7,575 bases of DNA from Clostridium sp. UBA6758 (GTDB lineage Bacteria; Bacillota; Clostridia; Clostridiales; Clostridiaceae), in contig DKGY01000039.1 in assembly GCA_002453475.1 (NCBI GenBank), forward strand, positions 1 through 7,575, in the 5' to 3' direction. Made by a program: the position numbers and the translations under genes. The notes beneath the pieces were generated by a model, which saw nothing but the letters and a program-made list of their open reading frames with translations, did not search any database and was not told the DNA's origin. This document shows positions 1 to 5,087 of the stretch, piece by piece; within the stretch, counting starts at the first letter, position 1, and each line of letters starts with the position of its first letter.

Positions 1-143
1 CTTTCTTCATTATATATTGGTAAATCATTTTCTTTTTTATAATTAGCTACTCTTATAGCAACATCCATTCTTCTTTCAAATAGATTTATAAGTTCTTTAT
101 CAATCTCATCGATTTCTTTTCTGCATTGCTCTAATTGATTCAC
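1..143 (-). CDS. Chorismate mutase-domain protein, N-terminal part (runs off the left edge)
   Basis: Translating from the GTG at 143-141 gives 47 residues beginning MNQLEQCRKEIDEIDKELIN, then LFERRMDVAIRVANYKKEN, DLPIYNEE. This is the first helix of an AroQ-class (all-helical) chorismate mutase domain. It has the usual pattern of LxxxRxEIDxIDxxLixLlxxRm followed by VaxyKxxn and a proline-containing turn before a basic residue. The enzyme converts chorismate to prephenate in phenylalanine and tyrosine synthesis, in the cytoplasm. The reading frame is open to the window edge. I cannot tell whether this is a short stand-alone mutase or the front of a fusion, for example to prephenate dehydratase or shikimate dehydrogenase, both known in clostridia. 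The GTG start is chosen because the domain begins exactly there, a good ribosome binding site lies six bases upstream, and an earlier GTG meets a stop after one codon. It lies downstream of the patatin gene on the same strand but behind a terminator, so it is probably expressed separately. Confidence 0.88.
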   Translation of the reverse strand, partial: MNQLEQCRKEIDEIDKELINLFERRMDVAIRVANYKKENDLPIYNEE

Positions 144-149
144 CCTAAT

Positions 150-159
150 TCACCCTTTT
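150..159 (-). promoter_or_regulatory. Ribosome binding site for the GTG start of the chorismate mutase gene
   Basis: On the minus strand this reads AAAAGGGTGA, six bases before the GTG at 143-141. The GGGTGA part pairs with the GGTGA-complementary end of the 16S rRNA anti-Shine-Dalgarno sequence. No ATG lies in a usable place, so this site supports the GTG start. Confidence 0.6.
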
Positions 160-169
160 CTAAATTATC

Positions 170-226
170 TATATATAATTAATTAAATTTTACTAATATA
201 TATAATAACACTTATTTATATATAAT
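170..226. repeat. Three copies of an AT-only 10-mer in the intergenic region
   Basis: The plus-strand sequence TATATATAAT occurs exactly at 170-179, 197-206 and 217-226, upstream of the chorismate mutase gene. The whole 144-281 gap is nearly pure A and T and presumably holds the promoter for that gene. No -35/-10 pair stands out from the background. In such AT-rich DNA the repeats may be chance or low-complexity sequence. Confidence 0.3.
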
Positions 227-229
227 TTC

Positions 230-263
230 CACTAAAAATAAATAGACTCCCCTTGGAATCTAT
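230..263 (-). terminator. Intrinsic terminator after the RssA-type patatin gene
   Basis: On the minus strand ATAGATTCC (263-255), loop AAGG, and GGAGTCTAT (250-242) form a 9-bp stem with one G-T pair. A T-rich tail, TTATTTTT, follows. It lies about 20 bases past the patatin stop codon and so ends the hydrolase-patatin unit before the chorismate mutase gene. On the plus strand the stem is also followed by CTTTTTG, so it might work weakly in that direction. Confidence 0.75.
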
Positions 264-281
264 CTTTTTGTCTATATATTT

Positions 282-1247
282 TTACTTTACATGAGATTTA
301 CTAAATTTATTTATTCCAAGTTTTCTCTTTATTATTCTTGTATTTCTAGCTATCCAACTTTCCTTATTTTTTTCTTCAAGTTCTTGTAATTCCTCGTCCA
401 TAGCCTGTCTTTCTAATTCTTCTTTATATTGATATCTTGCCATCTCAAATATAGGTTCCAAAAGATTTTTAGTATCATAGTAACCTCTTTGAATTCTCTT
501 ATTTTTTGACTCTTTATCTAGATTTAATAGTCCATCTAATATTTTTGTTTCTATGTCTGAAGGAATTAATTCTATAATTTTTGCGTCAGGAAAATCTTCT
601 CTTCTTATTTTAGCTTCCTTAGATAATAGTACAACTATTATTATATCACAGCCCTCTTCATATACTGGTTTTATAGGAGTATTATCTACTAATCCCCCAT
701 CTAAATATGTCTTTCCACCAATTTCTTCACTTTCATATATCATAGGAAGACAAGCTGTTGCTAATAATATACTTCTAGCCCTTTCTTCTTCATAGTCATT
801 TATTTTGAAATATTTAGCGGAGAATTCCGGCATTTCAGTACATGATACATAACATATTTTATTTGTCCTTTTTAATTTATCAATATTTATATATTTCTCT
901 ATAATCTCTTTAGCTCCATCCCGAGGAATATCACCATGCTCTAATTTCTTCATCATATACTTTTTTACTAAATTCATATTTTTACTACCAATAGCGAGGG
1001 TTAAGCCTTTCCTAATTAGGACTTTATTATTTACTGGTAACAACTTCTCTATAGTAACTTCTTGCCACATTTTCTTAGCTTCTTCAAAATCATCTTGAGC
1101 AAATAAAGCTGCATTTATAGCACCTATAGAAGTACCTGAAACTACTTTTATGTATTTATCCATATTTAACTCTTTTATAGCTTTCCATACTCCTATCTCA
1201 TAAGCCCCTTTTCCACCTCCACCAGATAATACTAATCCTACTCTCAT
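282..1247 (-). CDS. Patatin-like phospholipase, RssA/NTE-type
   Basis: This encodes a 321-residue serine esterase of the patatin family, expected to hydrolyse acyl esters of phospholipids or similar lipids with a Ser-Asp dyad. The oxyanion loop LSGGGGKGAYEIGV is at residues 7-20. The nucleophile elbow GTSIG is at 38-42 with Ser40 as nucleophile. The catalytic Asp183 is in the motif LDGGLVDNTP. The second half of the domain has LATACLP, usual just before the DGG block. After the domain comes a highly charged, probably helical stretch at about 275-298 and a basic C-terminus. There is no signal peptide or membrane helix, so the protein is cytoplasmic or peripherally membrane-bound. The ATG start sits right before the first beta strand of the domain, with a GAAGG-type ribosome binding site. 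The gene follows the alpha/beta hydrolase by 33 bases with no terminator between, so the two are probably co-transcribed. The real substrate cannot be read from the sequence. Confidence 0.93.
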   Translation of the reverse strand: MRVGLVLSGGGGKGAYEIGVWKAIKELNMDKYIKVVSGTSIGAINAALFAQDDFEEAKKMWQEVTIEKLLPVNNKVLIRKGLTLAIGSKNMNLVKKYMMKKLEHGDIPRDGAKEIIEKYINIDKLKRTNKICYVSCTEMPEFSAKYFKINDYEEERARSILLATACLPMIYESEEIGGKTYLDGGLVDNTPIKPVYEEGCDIIIVVLLSKEAKIRREDFPDAKIIELIPSDIETKILDGLLNLDKESKNKRIQRGYYDTKNLLEPIFEMARYQYKEELERQAMDEELQELEEKNKESWIARNTRIIKRKLGINKFSKSHVK

Positions 1248-1280
1248 TTCCCTTCATCCCCCATTAAAATATTATCTTAA

Positions 1281-2186
1281 TTATATCATTTTTAAAAACT
1301 TCTTTACTTCATTTTCATATTTTTCTTGGTTAGTGGCATAACAAGTATTATGTTTAGCTCTTGGAATTATACATAAGCTTTTTATTCCCTTTTTAATTTC
1401 ATACATTTCCATGGACATATAACACGGTATTAATTCGTCTTCATCTCCATGAATGAACATAATTGGAACTTCGCTTTCCTTTACCATATCCATTGGACTT
1501 ATTTCTCCTAAAGAAAAGCCACATACTTTTTTTATTTTATGATTAGTGAGATTATAGAAAGGAAAAAAAGGAATCTTATATTTATTTAACTTTCTTTTTA
1601 TAACCTCTATTGCATTTGCATAAGCTGATTCCGATATTATAAAATCTATTTTATTCTTTCCTAAAACTGAATACATAAGACCAGTAGCAGCTCCCATAGA
1701 ATGGCCATGTATACCTATAAAACATTTCTCCCCAACTTTTTGTCTTATACAACTTACCCATAAATCTAAATCTTCACACTCATATCTCCCATAGGTAGCA
1801 TAAGTTCCTTCACTATTACCATGACCTCTTTGATCTACTAAAAGAATATTAAATCCTTCTTTTATAAAAAACTTTATATATTGACAAGACCTGTAGTGGC
1901 CAACCAAGTATCCATGCAATAATACTATTATTTTTTTTGAGGGTAAATTACAATTTAGATAATATCCTTTTAACTTATATCCATCTTTACTTTCTACAAT
2001 TAGCTCCTCCAATTTCAACTTTTCATACTCGTCAAGAGAATATAATCCCATGGTGTAAAGACTATTAAAGGTTTCTGTCTTATCACGCTTTTTACCAAGA
2101 GTAGCATAATAAAATAAACAATTTATAGTTTTGATAAATATTATAAAAAGTACTGTCATTACAATCAATATATTAGCTATTATCAT
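1281..2186 (-). CDS. Membrane-anchored alpha/beta hydrolase (lysophospholipase-like)
   Basis: This is a 301-residue alpha/beta-hydrolase-fold protein. Residues 1-27 are strongly hydrophobic with no clear signal-peptidase site, which suggests an N-terminal membrane anchor. The oxyanion HGY is at 91-93 and the strand-turn DQRGHGNSEG at 118-127. The nucleophile elbow GHSMG is at 161-165 with Ser163. HGDEDELIP at 246-254 supplies the likely catalytic Asp250, and His279 lies in AKHNT near the end, so the full Ser-Asp-His triad is present. The family covers lysophospholipases, esterases and acyl-peptide hydrolases, so the substrate is open. The anchor and the neighbouring patatin gene make a lipid or acyl ester plausible. 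The ATG has AGGAG (2197-2193) six bases upstream. The catalytic domain could lie inside or outside the membrane: the basic residues just after the helix favour a cytoplasmic domain, but that is weak evidence. Confidence 0.9.
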   Translation of the reverse strand: MIIANILIVMTVLFIIFIKTINCLFYYATLGKKRDKTETFNSLYTMGLYSLDEYEKLKLEELIVESKDGYKLKGYYLNCNLPSKKIIVLLHGYLVGHYRSCQYIKFFIKEGFNILLVDQRGHGNSEGTYATYGRYECEDLDLWVSCIRQKVGEKCFIGIHGHSMGAATGLMYSVLGKNKIDFIISESAYANAIEVIKRKLNKYKIPFFPFYNLTNHKIKKVCGFSLGEISPMDMVKESEVPIMFIHGDEDELIPCYMSMEMYEIKKGIKSLCIIPRAKHNTCYATNQEKYENEVKKFLKMI

Positions 2187-2223
2187 AATTTGCTCCTATT
2201 ATCTCTTATAATATTTTAAATAA

Positions 2224-2252
2224 AAAAACTTGTATTTTAAATACAAGTTTTT
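2224..2252 (-). terminator. Intrinsic terminator between yaaA and the alpha/beta hydrolase gene
   Basis: A perfect 12-bp inverted repeat (AAAAACTTGTAT at 2224-2235 and ATACAAGTTTTT at 2241-2252) has a five-base loop whose outer bases can also pair. On the minus strand the right arm continues into seven T residues, which is the classic intrinsic terminator form. Because the arms carry A and T runs at both ends, it could also stop plus-strand transcription. It separates yaaA from the hydrolase gene, whose start is about 38 bases further on. That leaves little room for a separate hydrolase promoter, and some read-through is possible. Confidence 0.8.
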
Positions 2253-2311
2253 ATTTTATATATTTTATTAATCCCCTACTTTTTATAATTAATACACCCT
2301 TAATTTCTTTT

Positions 2312-2326
2312 ATAATGTCACATTAT
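2312..2326. promoter_or_regulatory. Perfect 15-bp palindrome, possible operator
   Basis: The sequence ATAATGT-C-ACATTAT is a perfect 7-1-7 inverted repeat. A one-base centre cannot form an RNA hairpin loop, so if functional it is more likely a protein-binding DNA dyad. It lies 21 bases past the yaaA stop and about 125 bases before the hydrolase start. On the minus strand it contains GTGACA, five of six bases of a -35 box, but no good -10 follows at the right distance. The 7-1-7 geometry is that of Fur/PerR-family boxes, but the bases match those consensus sequences poorly. Confidence 0.3.
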
Positions 2327-2346
2327 TTAATACTAAGGTCGTAGAC

Positions 2347-3120
2347 CTAAAGCATTATTTCTCTAGTAAAAACTAATTTAGTATTGCCACTTAATTCTTT
2401 ATTGTAACAATAGCCTTCTTCTTTAAAATTCTTTAAATCCTCTATAGTATGTATATTATTTTTAACAATATAAGTTACCATAAGCCCCCTAGCCCTCTTA
2501 GCATATGTTCCTATAATCCTATATTTTCCCTCTCTATTTTCTTTAAACTCAACATCATAGACATTAATAGTACCGAGCTTACTTTTATCTATGGATTTAG
2601 AGTACTCCAGCGAGGCTAAATTTAAAATTGTATTATCTTCTTTAAGATTTAAATCATTAACTATATTTTGAGTAATCTTTTTTGTCCAAAATTTATATAA
2701 ATCTTCTTCAGGTATACCTCTTAACTTGGTAGCCATCTCTAGCCTATATTCTTTTATATTATCTAAAGGTCTTAAGACCCCAAATAATCCTGATAAAATT
2801 CTAATATGCTTTTGTGCAAACTCTAAGTTTGATCCGTCATATTCAAAAGGATTTATAGCTCTATATACTTCCCCACTAAAGGCAAAAATAGCCTGCCTAG
2901 TATTTACTTGTTGGTCATAAAAGCTTTGAAATCTATTATAATTTATCTTTGATAACTTATTACTAATTTTCATTCTCTTAGCTATTTCTTCTACATTGTA
3001 ATTTTTAATTATATCTACCAATTCTCTTACTTCATCTATAAATACAGGCTCGGTACTTTCATCTATAAATATTTCTTTTTCAAAATCTAAAGATTTAGTT
3101 GATGATATTATTGTTATCAT
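2347..3120 (-). CDS. yaaA: Peroxide stress protein YaaA (UPF0246/DUF328 family)
   Basis: The 257-residue product matches the YaaA family along its full length; E. coli YaaA has 258 residues. Family landmarks are the N-terminal IISSTKSLDF (4-13), FSGEVYRAI, the block LSGLFGVLRPLD, YRLEMATKL, the LNLASLEYSK region, and GTYAKRARGLM near the C-terminus. In E. coli, YaaA is induced by OxyR under hydrogen peroxide stress and limits damage by lowering the intracellular pool of unincorporated iron. The fold is linked to nucleic-acid binding, and the exact chemistry is not settled. The protein is cytoplasmic, with no membrane segment or signal. The start codon ATG has AGGAG (3132-3128) seven bases upstream. 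The gene follows the pentapeptide-repeat gene on the same strand after 56 bases with no terminator between, so a shared transcript is likely. I see no good PerR box upstream. Confidence 0.93.
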   Translation of the reverse strand: MITIISSTKSLDFEKEIFIDESTEPVFIDEVRELVDIIKNYNVEEIAKRMKISNKLSKINYNRFQSFYDQQVNTRQAIFAFSGEVYRAINPFEYDGSNLEFAQKHIRILSGLFGVLRPLDNIKEYRLEMATKLRGIPEEDLYKFWTKKITQNIVNDLNLKEDNTILNLASLEYSKSIDKSKLGTINVYDVEFKENREGKYRIIGTYAKRARGLMVTYIVKNNIHTIEDLKNFKEEGYCYNKELSGNTKLVFTREIML

Positions 3121-3176
3121 ATGTTTTCTCCTAACTTTAATTATCCTAATTTAAATTCATTACTCTAGCAGTTTCT

Positions 3177-3839
3177 TTAATCCATCTCTTCCTTAATAAC
3201 AATACCTAAAATTTTTGAAAGTGATAGTGCTTGCATTGGTGTAACTACTATTCCATATAAATCTCTTACATCTCCAATTAATCCCTCTATATCACTATTT
3301 GTAAAATCAATACCTTTTACCATAGCCTTAGATATATCAATTTGTCTCATATTTACATTTTCAAACTCTACCTTATTGCACTTACTGTTTTCAAAAATCA
3401 CATTATTAAAGGATGAATCTATAAAGTTTACATTTTTAAGAGTAGAGAAAGATATGTTACTATAGTCTCCATTACACTGATTAAACGTAACATTTTGAAT
3501 ATTTGTATCTGTCAAATCTATACCTATAAGCTTACAGTTTATCATCTCTACTCTATGCAGAATTCCATTATTTAAATTTGAATTTGATAAATCGCAATTT
3601 TCAAACCTTACATCTATTAATTCAATATGCGGAAATTTTACATTTTTAAAATCTACATTTTTAAAAATAACTTCTGAAACTTCAACATGGGATGCACTCT
3701 CATTACTCACGTCACAATTAAGCACCATTACATTATTAAAATAATCTTCATCATCTATATTCTTCTCTAAAGAATAAATTTCTTCATTTATTGATGTAAT
3801 TTTAGGTAATAATACATTTTTTACTTTTCTATCTTTCAT
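3177..3839 (-). CDS. Pentapeptide-repeat protein, MfpA/Qnr-like fold, function unknown
   Basis: This is a 220-residue protein made mostly of pentapeptide repeats. From Val57 to about residue 186 there are 26 in-phase pentapeptides, for example VIFKN, VDFKN, VRFEN, CDLSN, IDLTD and IDFTN. Four looser ones precede them from Val37. The central position is mostly F, L, I or M. With four repeats per coil this predicts a right-handed square beta-helix of about seven turns, with no loop insertions of the kind that mark Qnr proteins. The C-terminal segment GIVVTPMQALSLSKILGI (196-213) resembles the terminal helix that forms the dimer contact in MfpA and Qnr. Those relatives mimic DNA and bind gyrase, but many relatives of this Firmicute family have no known role, and quinolone protection is not shown here. 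The start has only a weak AGAAG-type ribosome site four bases upstream. It is divergent from the plus-strand patatin and probably shares a transcript with yaaA. Confidence 0.88.
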   Translation of the reverse strand: MKDRKVKNVLLPKITSINEEIYSLEKNIDDEDYFNNVMVLNCDVSNESASHVEVSEVIFKNVDFKNVKFPHIELIDVRFENCDLSNSNLNNGILHRVEMINCKLIGIDLTDTNIQNVTFNQCNGDYSNISFSTLKNVNFIDSSFNNVIFENSKCNKVEFENVNMRQIDISKAMVKGIDFTNSDIEGLIGDVRDLYGIVVTPMQALSLSKILGIVIKEEMD

Positions 3840-3849
3840 ATTTCTTCTA

Positions 3850-3875
3850 GCTATGTACTATATTCTTAACATAGC
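3850..3875. promoter_or_regulatory. Inverted repeat next to the pentapeptide gene start
   Basis: GCTATGT (3850-3856) and ACATAGC (3869-3875) form a perfect 7-bp inverted repeat with a 12-base spacer, beginning 11 bases upstream of the pentapeptide gene ATG. The spacer holds the minus-strand sequence TATAGT, a fair -10 box, but only a poor -35 (GTGAAG) lies 17 bases before it. It may be an operator over the promoter or a hairpin in the mRNA leader near the ribosome binding site. Chance cannot be excluded. Confidence 0.3.
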
Positions 3876-4018
3876 CAGACTTCACCATCCTTCACTATTT
3901 TTTATTTTAACTTAATTATTATCTAGCTTATTTAAATATTCCCCAGGTAATTTCAAAAACCTCCATAAAAATTAGCTAATTTATAAATCAACAATATTTT
4001 AAAACAGATAATAACTTA

Positions 4019-4048
4019 TTCACATACATACATAATCATTAATACAAT
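4019..4048 (+). promoter_or_regulatory. Candidate sigma-A promoter of the plus-strand patatin gene
   Basis: TTCACA (4019-4024) and TACAAT (4043-4048) are separated by 18 bases. Each differs from the housekeeping consensus at one position. Transcription would start near 4055, just before the ribosome binding site GGAGG at 4067-4071 and the ATG at 4078. The 3840-4077 gap otherwise holds no gene. It is the divergent control region for the patatin and the pentapeptide-yaaA unit. Confidence 0.45.
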
Positions 4049-4077
4049 AATTATATAAACTAAAATGGAGGTATATA

Positions 4078-4986
4078 ATGTCTACATTCAGAATTATTGT
4101 CTTTGATGGTGGTGGAATTCGTGGTGCTTTATCTACACGTATATTAAAACGTATTTATAATAAATATCCTGATATCTTAAAATATACAAACTTATTTGCT
4201 GGAACTTCTACTGGAGCTTTAATAGCCTTAGCTCTAGCTTCTGGAAAGGATGGAAATTATGTAGATAACTTATACAACTATGAAACTATAAAAAGTATAT
4301 TTTCTCCTGCTCATCTTAACCTTTTTAGACCCAAATTTAATAATAAAAACCTAAGAAAAATGATATTATCTGTATTTCCAGAAGACCTTACCCTTGGGGA
4401 CCTTGAAAAGTATGTATTCATACCATCCTTTAATGTAAAAGGTTTTTCATCTGATAACTGGCAATCTGTATTTTTCAATAACCTTTCCCGCAGTTCGACA
4501 TACTCATCTAAGGTTGTAGACGTAGCCTTGGCTAGCTCTGCTGCTCCTACTTATTTTCCTTCTTACAAGAACTTTATAGATGGAGGTGTAATTGTAAATA
4601 ATCCTACAACTGCCTCTATGATTTCTGTAATGAAGCTTCTTAAACCTAAACATTCACTATCTGATTTTCGTATATTATCTATTGGTACTGGTTCAACACT
4701 TAATCAAATAAAGTCAGATACGTCATCCTGGGGTGCTCTTCAGTGGATGCTTAGCCCTATGTGTAACGTTAAAACCCCGTTGGTTTCAATACTACTAAAT
4801 GATACACCACTAGAAGACTTATATTGCAAGGAACTTATAGGTTCTAATTACTTTAGAATAAACCCTATACTCAAATATAAAATTCCTCTTGATGACTATT
4901 CAAAAGTTCCATTACTTAAAAATGCTGTAGATAATCTAGATCTTTCTGAAACTTTTAAATTCATAGAAAATCATTTTTTTCGTTAA
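4078..4986 (+). CDS. Patatin-like phospholipase, plant-patatin-type
   Basis: This 302-residue patatin-family acyl hydrolase belongs to a different subfamily from the one at 282-1247. The oxyanion loop FDGGGIRGALS is at residues 9-19, the nucleophile elbow GTSTG at 42-46 with Ser44, and the catalytic Asp168 is in FIDGGVIVNNP. SSAAPTYFPS (153-162) precedes the DGG block as in plant-type patatins. All catalytic parts are intact. No signal peptide or membrane helix is seen. The start has GGAGG (4067-4071) six bases upstream. It is the only plus-strand gene and has its own promoter-like sequence and terminator. Six of its ten arginines are CGT or CGC, whereas neighbours use AGA/AGG almost always, which hints at a different history. 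Bacterial relatives include lipid-acyl hydrolases and CBASS CapV effectors, but no CD-NTase gene is adjacent, so I infer only a general phospholipase or galactolipase-like activity. Confidence 0.92.
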   Translation: MSTFRIIVFDGGGIRGALSTRILKRIYNKYPDILKYTNLFAGTSTGALIALALASGKDGNYVDNLYNYETIKSIFSPAHLNLFRPKFNNKNLRKMILSVFPEDLTLGDLEKYVFIPSFNVKGFSSDNWQSVFFNNLSRSSTYSSKVVDVALASSAAPTYFPSYKNFIDGGVIVNNPTTASMISVMKLLKPKHSLSDFRILSIGTGSTLNQIKSDTSSWGALQWMLSPMCNVKTPLVSILLNDTPLEDLYCKELIGSNYFRINPILKYKIPLDDYSKVPLLKNAVDNLDLSETFKFIENHFFR

Positions 4987-5006
4987 CATGAACTTTATAT
5001 AAGACA

Positions 5007-5053
5007 AAAAGTTATTCTATAATAATTTCTATTATCATTATAGAATAACTTTT
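5007..5053. terminator. Bidirectional intrinsic terminator between convergent genes
   Basis: AAAAGTTATTCTATAA (5007-5022) and TTATAGAATAACTTTT (5038-5053) pair perfectly over 16 bp, extended by one more T-A pair, with a loop of about 13 bases. T-rich sequence follows on both strands: TTTT then ATACTTTTT on plus, and ACTTTTTG on minus. It lies 20 bases after the patatin stop and 34 bases after the stop of the diguanylate cyclase remnant, so it serves both convergent units. Confidence 0.85.
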
Positions 5054-5087
5054 ATACTTTTTATGCACATTTTTAAGCTAATTAATC

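Noticed and set aside
553..795. Plus-strand open frame inside the patatin gene
   Set aside because: It is antisense to conserved patatin motifs with no independent support, so it is a shadow of the real gene.
2336..2348. Small hairpin AGGTC-GTA-GACCT at the yaaA stop codon
   Set aside because: Only 5 bp and no T-tract follows. The strong hairpin at 2224-2252 is the better terminator.
3177..3839. Qnr-type quinolone resistance protein
   Set aside because: The fold and C-terminal helix are similar, but the Qnr loop insertions are missing and the repeats fit a general Firmicute family of unknown role.
3910..3924. Fur/PerR-box-like sequence (AGATAATAATTAAGT on the minus strand)
   Set aside because: It matches the Fur box at 10 of 14 positions, but the matches are A/T bases in an AT-rich gap. 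One half-site is poor and no promoter is clearly placed against it.
4078..4986. Patatin as the effector of a CBASS-type anti-phage system
   Set aside because: CapV effectors belong to this broad family, but no CD-NTase, Cap2/Cap3 or other defence gene is beside it. The neighbours are a pentapeptide protein and a cyclase remnant.
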